Source: Euleptes europaea
Lineage: Eukaryota; Chordata; Lepidosauria; Squamata; Sphaerodactylidae
Direction: 5' to 3'
Assembly: GCF_029931775.1 (NCBI RefSeq)
Contig: NC_079325.1
Location: forward strand, 57,830,286-57,894,285
Length of the DNA stretch: 64,000 bases
Shown here: in pieces, positions 43,448-52,965 of the stretch
How the letters are laid out: each line of letters opens with the position of its first letter
Numbering within the stretch: the stretch's first letter is position 1
Notes under the pieces: generated by a model
Seen by the model: only the letters and a program-made list of their open reading frames with translations
What the model was told of the DNA's origin: nothing
Databases searched by the model: none
Translations under genes and position numbers: made by a program

Positions 43448-45564
43448 CAGTTAAAAAACACACTAAATCATCTGCATATGCCTTAACTTTATAATGATTT
43501 CTCCCTATTTTATAACCTACAATCTCTACATTCATTCTAATTTTTCTCATCAATACCTCTAATATTATAATAAACAACAATGGTGAAAGAGGGCACCCTT
43601 GTCTGGTGCCCTTTTGTATTTCGAATTGTGATGATAATTCTCCATTAATTACTAGCTTAGCAGTTTGACAAGTGTAAATATTTCTAATAACCTTTTGAAA
43701 ATTATCACCAAAACCCATATATTCTAACACTTTCCTCATAAAATTCCAATTTACATTGTCAAACGCTTTTTCTGCATCTAAGAATATCATTGCAAAAGGT
43801 GTATTATCAAATTCTGCATATTCTAATAAATCTAACACAACTCTTACATTTTGGTTAATTAACCTCCCCGGAAGGAATCCTGCTTGGTCTTCATGTATAA
43901 TAGCATTAAGAATTTTCTTCAGTCTGGTCGCTAAAATCATTACAAACATTTTATAATCATTATTTAATAATGATATTGGCCTGTAATTTTTAACTTCTAG
44001 TAAATCAGCATTTGGTTTAGGTATTAAAACTATATTTGCTTTCTTCCAGGTATTTGGAATGGGTCCTCCCTGTATACAGTTATTCATCACTCTCAGTAAA
44101 TTTGGTGAAAGTTGATCCATAAAAGTTTTGTAATAAAGATTTGTAAAACCATCTTCTCCTGGTGCTTTATTTAATTTACTTTTCTTTATTACTGAATTTA
44201 ACTCCTCTAATGTTATTTCAGCATCTAACAATTCTTTATGTTCCTGTGAAATTTTATCCCATACAAATTGTGTTAGGTATTTTTCTATCTCTTTTTCTGA
44301 AACTATTCCCTGTGTGTAAAGATTGGAATAATAATCTATAAAAGTTTCTGTAATTTTTTGTTTATCTAATAAAATTTTTCCATCCTTCCTTATTTTCAAT
44401 ATTGGCCTTCTCCTCTCTTTATATTTAAGTTGCCATGCTAACATTTGGCCTGGTTTATTTGAATGTTCAAAAAATCTTTGCCTATTATATAGTATTTTTC
44501 TTTCTATATCAGTAGTTAATAAAATCTCATATTGTTGTTGCAAAGTTTTTATTTTATCCACCTGTTCTTGTTTTAATAATTTAGTTTGTGCTTTTCTTAA
44601 TTGTATTTCTGCCTGTTTAATTTTCTCCAATATTTTTTTCTTTTTTGACTCTCTTTCTCTATACCACCTCGAGTTTTGTTGTATAAAAAAACCTCTTATC
44701 ACTGCTTTTCCCGCATCCCAAACAACATCTTCAGATGTGCCTTTATTTATATTATCTTGAAAATAATGTTGTATTTCTGATTTTATTTTATCTGTAATTT
44801 TCTTATTTTTTAATAAATATTCATTAATATGCCAAGATTTATTTTTCTTGATTCCCACATTCATTTGGAACAACACTGCGTTATGATCTGAAAGAACCTT
44901 CGGTAAAATTTCAAGATCATCTAATTTACATATAATATCTTTAGATAGCCATATCATATCTATTCTAGAGTGAGAATTATGTCTTGAAGAGTAAAAGGTA
45001 TATCCCTTTTTGTTACCTTTTTTCATTCTCCACGCATCAAACATTTCCCATTGTTCTGTTAGATGATCAAAGATACCAGGTATTTTACCTTCAGATTTCC
45101 CCCGTTTTTTTTTTTGCTGATCTATCTAAACGAGGATCTGTTACTCCATTAAAATCACCCATCCATACCATATTTTCCGTGGCATATTCAGCCAATATTG
45201 GTATTAAATCCATATAAAATAATTTTTGGTTATCATTAGGTGCATATATACCAACTAATACTATTTTTTGGTAACCACATAGAACCTCTACCATCAAGAT
45301 CCTTCCTTCCCTGTCTTTATACAACATCCTTGGTTCAAATATTGAAGGAATATACATAGCTATTCCATTGGCCTTTTTCTTATCATTACATGAGGTAAAC
45401 AGTTTACCTAATTTGTTTTGTTCTAACCTTAAAACCTCCTTTGTTAAAATATGTGTCTCCTGTAGACAAAAAATGTTAGCTTTTGATTTCTGTAGATGAT
45501 AAAATATTTTTCTCCTCTTATTTGGAGAATTTAAACCGTTAACATTCCATGATAATATTTTCAT
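43448..45564 (-). pseudogene. L1 ORF2 (endonuclease and RT), one frameshift, C-terminus lost
   Basis: Starts MKILSWNVNGLNSPNKRR. The AP-type endonuclease has LQETHI, YAPNDNQ, MGDFN and, in the next frame, SDHNAV. RT has PGEDGFTNLYYK, NYRPISLLNNDYK, FLDAEKAFDNVNW, GTRQGCPLSPLLF and YADDL. A single register change falls at about 45100-45117 in adjoining homopolymers (A11 and G5 on the - strand), so it may be a sequencing artefact. The frame ends where the element ends; the cysteine-rich C-terminal domain is missing. Otherwise no stop in about 700 codons. Confidence 0.88.
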
Positions 45565-45664
45565 TTTTTAATTAGTAACTCAGTTTCCCCCAAATATAAT
45601 ACCCCTCCTCCCCTCCTCCCCCAATGATGACCCCATCTCCTTCTCATAAATCCTCCGACCCAAT

Positions 45665-46831
45665 TCAGTCTGTATCCTCTTCTTCCGTCAATGATTTTCC
45701 TCCTGATGCTTCTGCAGCCTTCTCATTCTCTGTAAGATTCTTTTCAACCAGTTCTTTAATTGGTTGTTGTGGTGGTTTACTTAATTCTCCTTCATATCTC
45801 CGAAAGAACTGATCAACTTTAGCCATGTCTGTAAGTTTGAACCTCTTTGATTTGAATATAAATGAGACACCTTGAGGGTATTCCCATCTATGTTGTATTC
45901 CGTTGTATCTCAGCCTTGCCACCAACTCTGCAAAATCCTTTCTTTTTCTCAGTAGTCTCCCTGGGATCTCCTTCATTAGTCTCACTGGTTGACCATCTAT
46001 TGTTAGAGGATTATTGTAGTGTTTGTTTAGTATCAGGTCCCGGTGAGATCTAGAAAAAAGCTGTACCAAACAATCCCTTGGGACTTTGTTTCTGGCTGCA
46101 TAAGCAGAATTGACTCTATAAGCTGTAATTATCATCCCTTCCACTATTGCTTCTTCTTCTTGCAAAAAGTCAGTCAAGAGCACTTTCAGATATTCTTTCA
46201 GATCAGAGCCTTCAGTCCGTTCTTTAAAACCGCGTATACGAATCCAGCTCTCCTTTATCCTCATTTCTAACATCGCCACATTATCATCTTGCCGTTCTTC
46301 ACGTTCCTGGCGAGCCTCCATTGTTAGTTCCATGGTGTCAACCTTTTTTCTGGTTTCTTTATTTTCTTTTGATTGCTTCTGTTGTTTTGCCTCCAGCTTA
46401 TCTTGCTTCACAGTTAAAGCTGAAATAGAGTCCTGCAATGTTGAAATAGCTGCAGTGTTCTGATTAAGGCCTTGCTTCACATAATCCATATCCTGCTTCA
46501 TTGACACAACTTCAGATTTTACTTCTGTCACTTCTTTTTTAACTTCAACTAATTCTGTTTTTACTGATGTCACTTCCTGAAGTGTTTTTGTTAACAGCTC
46601 TTGCAAGGAATTCAGCGTGGCATCAGCTTTCTTAGTCATTTTTGCCAAGGAGGTTGATCCAGTAATTGGAGAAGAGTCTGGAGAGATAGCTGGACTAGTA
46701 ACAGATGGCCTTCTTTTTGGTTGTATAGATAGTTGAGTCTGAAGGGTCTTGGGGTCTTTAAAAAGTACTTTAGGATGCTTTTCTGAGTCCTTTTTATTTT
46801 TTTCTTCTTTATCTCCCATTGAAACGCTCAA
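45665..46831 (-). CDS. L1 ORF1 protein, apparently intact
   Basis: 388 codons (or 384 if the second Met is used). Polar N-terminus (to about residue 65), a long coiled coil (about 70-190: repeated VKTELVEVKKEVTEVKSEVV and KQDKLEAKQQKQSKENKETR), then the RNA-binding RRM-like and C-terminal domains (ESWIRIRGFKE, YRVNSAYAARNKVPRDCLVQ, EIPGRLLRKRKDFAELVARL). L1 ORF1p trimerises by the coiled coil and binds L1 RNA in the ribonucleoprotein. No stop or frameshift seen. ORF2 starts about 100 nt after its stop. Whether it is expressed cannot be told here. Confidence 0.9.
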   Translation of the reverse strand: MSVSMGDKEEKNKKDSEKHPKVLFKDPKTLQTQLSIQPKRRPSVTSPAISPDSSPITGSTSLAKMTKKADATLNSLQELLTKTLQEVTSVKTELVEVKKEVTEVKSEVVSMKQDMDYVKQGLNQNTAAISTLQDSISALTVKQDKLEAKQQKQSKENKETRKKVDTMELTMEARQEREERQDDNVAMLEMRIKESWIRIRGFKERTEGSDLKEYLKVLLTDFLQEEEAIVEGMIITAYRVNSAYAARNKVPRDCLVQLFSRSHRDLILNKHYNNPLTIDGQPVRLMKEIPGRLLRKRKDFAELVARLRYNGIQHRWEYPQGVSFIFKSKRFKLTDMAKVDQFFRRYEGELSKPPQQPIKELVEKNLTENEKAAEASGGKSLTEEEDTD

Positions 46832-47479
46832 AAAAGCAACATTTGTAATCCAAAAGAGAGGGGGGGGGAAATAACAGTCTCACAACATCAGTTCAAAGAA
46901 TCTCAGTAATGGAGCATATCACTGATAAAATCAATCCTGAAGAGCAGTTGGCTCCTATAAGATGTTACCCATCAGTGTTTCATTGCCAGCTCAGTGTTCA
47001 CAAGTCTGCTGGGTGTCTCTTGAAACTGTCAGAGTCAGCAAAGCAAAAATTCAACTGCGCCACAGTCTGGCAAAAAGCCAAGTTTCTTTTTGTATTTGTT
47101 AGAGAGTATAGAAAGAGAAACCAGCTTGCTTCCCTTTAACCGTTGTACTACCAGACACCCCCGTGACTCTCTAGTTGTACATCAAAAAGAGAAAAAAAAC
47201 CTGTTTATTTCTTCCATGCCTTTAAACCGCCGTCCCGATCAGCCTGAGAACAATGGCGCCGGCTTCTCCGCTGGCTCGCCCGAACGCCCCCCGCCGCTTC
47301 CAAGGCAGGGAGCGCATCAAGGGCAAGCCGCGAGCCGGCCGCTTGCTCGGCTTCCCCTCTACTTCAAGGGGAGCCGCGGCGATCGTTCGGAGAGAGGGGA
47401 TTTCCCTCCCCCCCTTGCCGCTTTGATCGGGGCGCGAGGATCGCGCTGCCGCGGTAGTCGGCGGCGGAAGCGGAAGTCC
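46832..47479 (-). promoter_or_regulatory. L1 5' UTR / internal promoter region
   Basis: 47220-47479 is strongly GC- and CpG-rich (GCCGCGGCGATCG, CGCGCTGCCGCGG), sharply unlike the AT-rich L1 body. This fits an L1 5' UTR with an internal promoter. It ends exactly at the 89-bp repeat, so the 5' end may be complete. Confidence 0.6.
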
Positions 47480-47568
47480 GCTCGCGGTTTCTTCTGACCC
47501 TCCACAGCGCCCTATTCGGCACCGGCTTTCTTCGTTTGTAAGAAAACAGGAGATTTGCATTTGTGTAT
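47480..47568. repeat. 89-bp direct repeat, right copy
   Basis: Second copy of 43359-43447. The Gypsy RT sequence continues from here to the right. Confidence 0.95.
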
Positions 47569-50018
47569 TGACTTTCGAAAACTCAATGCTGTTACTCAAA
47601 CGAATGCTTATCCCATCCCCATCATTTCTGATCTCTTGGGACAATTGAAGGAGGGACACATTTTCACCAAATTGGACTTAGTCGAGGCTTATTACAGAGT
47701 CAGAATCCGGGAGGGAGATGAATCTTTGACAGCCTTTTCCAGTTGCTTTGGGATGTTTGAAATTATGGTGATGCCTTTTGGATTAAAAGGGGCCCCAGGG
47801 GTCTTCATGCAACTCAGTAATGAGATCCTCCATGATCTACTGTTCAAAGGAGTGGTGGTCTATTTAGATGATATTCCCATTTACTCTAAAACGATGGATG
47901 AGCATGTTGCCTTGGTTCGAGAGGTGTTCCAACGTCTCAGAGATAATCAGCTGTATGCTAAAGTGTCTAAATGCGAGTTCCATAAAAAGCAATTGACTTT
48001 CGTAGGATATATTATCTTGCACCAGGGACTGACTATGGATCCTGAAAAAGTGCAAGCGGTGCTCTGTTGGGAACCACCCTCTACCCGTAAACAGGTCCAA
48101 AGATTTCTTGGGTTGCGAATTTTTACAGGGCGTCCCTCCCACATTTCGCTCAGATAGCGCTACCCATCACAAACCTCCTTAAAACTAAGGGAAAGGGGAA
48201 TACAGCCACCTTACCCAACACCTGGGTGGAGTGGACCCCCAAGTGTCAAGCCGCCTTCGATAGTCTTAAGCAGCTTTTTACATCCGAACCTGTTTTGCAG
48301 CACCCAGACTGCAATCAACCATTCGTAGTGCACGTAGACACTTCCGACCTGATCCCCACCACCGCCACTTTCGGTGAGAGGGGAAGCCCCACACCCGGAT
48401 GAGCCGGCAGCGCCACCCGCCTCGCTTCCTCCTCTCCCTGAGCAACTGACAGCCACGGTTCCCGAGGTGTGGTGACCTGAGCGCACCATTCAGTCACTCC
48501 CTGCACCTGTGTCGTCTCCATCCCCGGTCCAGCTGCCCGCCGGCACAACACCGGAGGGGGTGGAAGGACTGACTGATTCCTTTAAGGAGACTCTTCTTCG
48601 CAATTATCAAGCTGAACTTTCCTCACAGGCCCTTCCAGCTACTCTAATTAAACGAGGGGAATTTTGGTACAAAGATTCTAAATTGTATGTTCCGGAAGTG
48701 TTGCGGGGGGAAGTTTTGGGTTTGGTTCATGGCGCCAAGACTGCAGGACATTTCGGATTTCTCAAGACATTGCATTTGCTACTGAGACAGTTTTGGTGGG
48801 CGGGCATGCGGTCAGATGTGGACACCTTCATCCGCAGCTGCCCCATATGTGCAGCAGCCAAACGATCTCAGGGCAAACCACCAGGTCTTTTGCAACCGTT
48901 AGAGACTCCCTCCAAACCATGGGAAGTGATTGCAATGGACTTCATGACGGACCTACAACCTAGTGGGGGAAAGATAGTTCTTTGGGTGATTACTGATCTG
49001 TTTTCGAAACAGGTGCATCTTGTACCCTGCGCAGGTATCCCTTCCGCCCCGAAATTGGCCCGCCTCTTTGTGTGACATGTCTTTCGTCTCCATTCCTTTC
49101 CACGCAAGATAGTGACGAACAGGGGTTCAAATTTCATGGCCAAATTTTGGAAAGCTTTTCTCAAATTGGTCAGAGTAGACCAAGGACTGTCTAGTGCCTT
49201 CCATCCCCAAACGGATGGTCAAACCGAACGGGTGAAAGCAGTGTTGGAATGCTATTTACGCTGTTATGTTAATTACCATCAAGGTGATTGGGTAGACCTG
49301 TTGCCTTTTTCTGAATATGCTTATAATAATATGGTTCACCAATCCACAGGGTTCAGCCCTTTCCAGGTTGTCTATGGTAGAGTTTGGCCCTGCTGGTCAT
49401 GTTGATGTTTCTGAGGAGCAGAGGGGAGCTGACGTGGCCGGATGGGTGCATTCCATTCAAACAACCTGGCCATGGCTGGTTAAAAATCTGGAGCGAGCCA
49501 AACGAAAATACAAGGCTCAGGCTGACAAACATCGCTCCCCCGGTAAGGAATGCAAGGTGGGGGATCTCGTCTATCTTTCCACCAAGAACCTACGATCCAC
49601 CCGCCCGTGCGATAAACTCAGTGCCAAGTACGTGGTTCCGTTCCCCATTTCCCGGATTATTAATCCAGTGACTGTAGAACTCTCCTTGCCCAAGTCTCTA
49701 CGGAGAATTCATCCTGTATTCCATGTCAGTCTTTTAAAACCGTACATTCCTTCCCAAAAATGGAATCCTGAGCCACAACCCAAACTGCCTGAAATGGTGG
49801 TGGGGGAGGAACATTTTGAAGTAGCTAAAATACTGGATTATCGCATTCGCTACGGTACCCTTCAATACCTGGTCTGCTGGAAACATTTTAGTCCCGCCCA
49901 GGATGAATAGGTGTGCGCCTGTGATGTCTCGGCCCACCGCTTGGTACAAGAATTCCATGCCGCCTACCCTCACAAACCCATGCTGGGAGGGTGAAGGGGG
50001 GTCTTTAGGGGGACAGAA

Positions 50019-50365
50019 TGTCAGGAGCAGGCCATGAGGATGGTATGTGGTAGTGGTGTTGTGCTGCTTCCAGGTGCTGTTGTGCTATTCTGTCCAAGGC
50101 TAGTCTAAGCCCCGTGTTTAGTCTTCATAGATTTCCATACTGTGGGAATTGCTGAGTGCTCCTTCCTGCCGGTTGGAGGGGGGGGTTGCCTGGGTTATCT
50201 CCTTTTGCTCTCCCATATATGCTATGTGCCTTGCCTTTGACCCTTACTAGTGTCCTTTTGAATATGGCTTCTGAAACCTGTCGATTCTACCCAATAAAAC
50301 TGCTTTCATGGATTTGCCATCTGCTGAAATCTGTTTATGGGTTTGCCGCAGGGCTAGAGCTTACA
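50019..50365 (+). repeat. Gypsy 3' LTR
   Basis: 347 bp, TGTCAGGAGCAGGCC to GGGCTAGAGCTTACA, preceded by the purine tract AGGGGGACAGAA. Contains CCCAATAAAACTGC as poly(A) signal. The first 114 bp match 36955-37068 with few differences, so the element is moderately young. Confidence 0.9.
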
Positions 50366-50370
50366 TAATT

Positions 50371-50942
50371 ATATGAAACAAAATGAAGCTAGAATGAGAC
50401 ACCTAAACACGACCTCCTCCCTGACTGAAAAATTCTGGAGTATGTTGTTTTAAAAAACAACAACAGGTTGACACAAACATATCAATCACCTTCAAAATTC
50501 ATTTTTCATCAGAGATGTGAGAGTTAGGAGGAGGCAGTATAACTTGAAATTTTTTAAAAGCTTTCATTTTTCAAATTAGCAACCCCACGCCACTTCATGT
50601 CTTTAAAAACAATTTAAATTCTGGAACTTTCTACAGCTCTCCCCTGGAGGAGGCCTGAGGATTAGCAAGGGCCCCCTTCCACTGTTTCTTCCTCTTCTGA
50701 GGAAGCAGGAGATGGGGAAGACACTGCAGCTGGACTTCTGCTTACGTTGGAGAAGAGGCTTTTATTGGAAGTCAGGGAGCGTCTGCCAGCTGAGAGCGCC
50801 CGTGGACAGCGAACAGATGCAATTTCATCCTCATGCTGTGGGAAGGCGTGCCAGGCTTGTTTAACGGAGAACTTTCAGATGGCAAAAACAGAAGCCAAGG
50901 GTAACTCACAGATGCTAACCCCCCCAAAGGAGCCCCTGCATG
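50371..50942. other. Between elements; possible non-repeat sequence
   Basis: No element ends. 50640-50940 has more balanced composition than its surroundings and could be host intron. No thrombospondin-repeat coding was found on the - strand. Nothing assigned. Confidence 0.35.
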
Positions 50943-51500
50943 ACAGATAGATAGATAGATAATTTATTTGCGGCACTTAGCCAGTCAAAACTTGATAAAA
51001 CATGAAAGCTCATACCCTGCCAGAAAATATTTTTGTTAGTCTTTAAGGTGCTACTGGACTCTTGCTCTTTTCTACTACTGCAGACAGACTAACACGGCTA
51101 CCCACTATGATAAAATGGAAAGCATGGACTAATAGATACTTACGATCAAAGAATTACAGTCCGAGTCTTAAAACATTTTTAAAACATTTAAAAAAGAATT
51201 ACAGCTGGGACACATCTGTCAATTGTGCTGTTCTAAGGCGACGAATTTTCATTGCTGCTAAACAAAATTTCGCAACCTAAAGAATGGTTGAAGGATTACC
51301 CCCTTGTAGGAGCATCTCAAACCTTTCACCTGCCCTGTCAGGTCTCAATCTCGATAAGAGGGGCTCAATAAACTTCGAACGGGGTAATGTATAGTAACTG
51401 CAGTTCAGGAGGGCATGCTCAACAGTTTCTAAGTCCCCTGATTTGCAGGGGCAGAATCTCTCTTCCCAGGGTGTCTTCTTATACCCTGCATGACAGTTGT
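50943..51500 (-). mobile_element. LINE 3' tail fragment with SINE insert
   Basis: Starts with AGATAGATAGATAGATAATT, the inverse of a (ATCT)n LINE end preceded by CGCAAATAAATTATC, and continues after the SINE into sequence such as TTCAGGAGGGCATGCTCAAC and TCTCGATAAGAGGGGCTCAA. Non-coding. Confidence 0.4.
51001..51107 (+). mobile_element. Short SINE-like retroposon
   Basis: 107 bp, CATGAAAGCTCATACC to GGCTACCCACTA, with TGATAAAA on both sides (50993-51000, 51108-51115). Same family as 16075-16170 and, inverted, 56384-56447. Confidence 0.75.
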
Positions 51501-51879
51501 GTGGAGATGCTTCTGAACGCTATCCACAGACAAGCTCCAGAATAGCCTCTTGCCAGAAATCAGAACCTTGGCTTACCTGTGAAGGTTCCTTCTACACTGA
51601 GGGAGGAGTACATCTTCATCAGCGGGTTTTGTCGTTCATCTTTGTGGCTTCTGTGCAGTCCTGCATGGGACCGCGCTTGTGCAGGCCAGCCACGAAGAAC
51701 TGACTAGAAAGCTTTTAGGAGCTTCAGAGCGCCTGGAGCGCTCCCCCTCCCCTCCGTCCCAGGCCAAGAGCGAGCTGGCTTCCCGCTCAATGGTCATGTG
51801 ACGGAGGGGGGAGGAGCGCTCCTCTCTTCGCTGCCGTGGAGAGAGCACTAGCTTTGTTTCAGAGCATCTTTTCTGTTAC

Positions 51880-52440
51880 CTCCGAGAAAATTTATCTTCA
51901 GGATTTTATTTTTTTGCCAATATGATCTTATTTAAAGACTGTGCCAAATGTAGAAATAGTGTGGCACAAAATAATGACTGTTGTTACATTTGAGAGATTT
52001 GTGCTTTTTCTTTTATTTCAGAAAAGGTTTTCTCTTCAGGATTGGATTTCCTTTTTGCCAATATGGTTTTATGTAACAAATGTGCCAAATATGAAAGGAT
52101 TATAGCACAAAATAACAAAAATTGTTGTGCTGTTTAAGAGACTTATGTCTTTTCTTTCACTTTAGAAGAGTCTTCTCTTCAGCATTTGATTTCTTTTCTT
52201 TTGTCAATGTGGCTTTATTTTACAAATGTGCCAAATGTACAATAGTATGGTACAAATTAATAATGATTGTTCTATTTGAGAGACTTGTGTCTTTTCTTCT
52301 ACCTCGAAAAAAATTTCTCTCAGCATTTGATGTAACTGTTTTGCCAATATGGCTTTCTTTATTCATTCTGTCAATTGCAGAATGAATATGCCACAAATTA
52401 ATGGTCTGTTCTGTTTAAGATGCTTGTTTTAATCTTGTCT
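51880..52440 (+). repeat. Four tandem ~142-bp units
   Basis: Each unit has TTGCCAATATGG/TTTT, then GTGCCAAATGTA-like sequence and ...CACAAAATAATGA; anchors lie at 51941, 52082, 52228 and 52368. The units drift apart by substitution. Each once encoded a short Cys-x2-Cys ... Cys-Cys motif like the zinc-binding cluster of the DIRS gag at 24.7 kb. Confidence 0.7.
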
Positions 52441-52557
52441 CTTTCTCATTATTACAAGTCATTCAGGCTGTGTTGCTCCAGTTCGAATGTCTGTGAGGAA
52501 ATCCGGCTTTACAGGTCTCAAACCCAAAGACTGTGATAATGACTGGATATGCTGCAG

Positions 52558-52965
52558 CACTAGGGGTTCTGTCCTCTATGACGTGCATGGATGAGACCTC
52601 GAAGTCAACAGGCTCTGAGAAAAGCCACTGTACAGTTGCACTAGGGGCTCGGTGTTCTGTCCCCCATGACGTGCATAGATGAGACCTCGAAGTCGACAGG
52701 CTCTGAGAAAAGCCATTGTATGGTTACACTAGGGGCTCAGTGTTCCGTCCCCCATGACGTGCATGGATGAGACCTCGAAGTCGACAGGCTCTGAGAAAAG
52801 CCATTGTACGGTTGCACTAGGGGCTCTGGCCCCCATGACGTGCATGGATGATGCCTCGACGTCGACAGGCTCCGTGGAAAGCCAGCTAGTCTACAGCACT
52901 AGGGGATCAGTCCCCCTTGACGTGCAGAGAAGAGGTCTCAAGGTCGAACAATTCCAAAGAGGTGG
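52558..52965 (+). repeat. Minisatellite, five 81-88-bp units
   Basis: Units start CACTAGGGG at 52558, 52639, 52727, 52815 and 52897, and share CATGACGTGCATGGATGAG, ACCTCGAAGTCGACAGGC and TCTGAGAAAAGCCA. Units 2 and 3 are closest. It lies in the DIRS relic. Confidence 0.88.

Larger units (their letters stand above)
43448..47479 (-). mobile_element. L1 LINE, 3'-truncated, in Gypsy pol
   Basis: Runs on - from a GC-rich 5' UTR (46832-47479) through ORF1 (45665-46831) and ORF2 (endonuclease 45091-45564, RT to 43448), and stops just after the YADD motif of RT. The rest of ORF2, the 3' UTR and the poly(A) are absent, the reverse of the usual 5' truncation. Bracketed by the 89-bp repeat. Coding is well kept, so it is young. 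Confidence 0.9.
36955..50365 (+). mobile_element. Gypsy (chromovirus) LTR retrotransposon with nested insertions
   Basis: Both outer borders carry TAATT (36950-36954, 50366-50370), and the LTR runs TGTCAG...CTTACA. The 3' LTR is 50019-50365. The 5' LTR survives only as 36955-37068 and 40317-40337, because a second Gypsy lies in it. Parts: gag (about 40340-42600, capsid-type stretch near 41650-41990), protease (about 42700-43000), RT (43200-43358 and 47569-48120, separated by an L1), integrase with zinc-binding and core regions (about 48540-49700), a chromodomain-like end (about 49790-49910) and a polypurine tract before 50019. Vertebrate sushi-like chromovirus by layout. It is a broken fossil with several breaks besides the nested insertions, older than both inserts. 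Confidence 0.92.

Noticed and set aside
50640-50940. Candidate upstream ADAMTSL2 exon on the - strand
   Set aside because: No thrombospondin-repeat cysteines and no convincing splice pair; composition alone is not enough.
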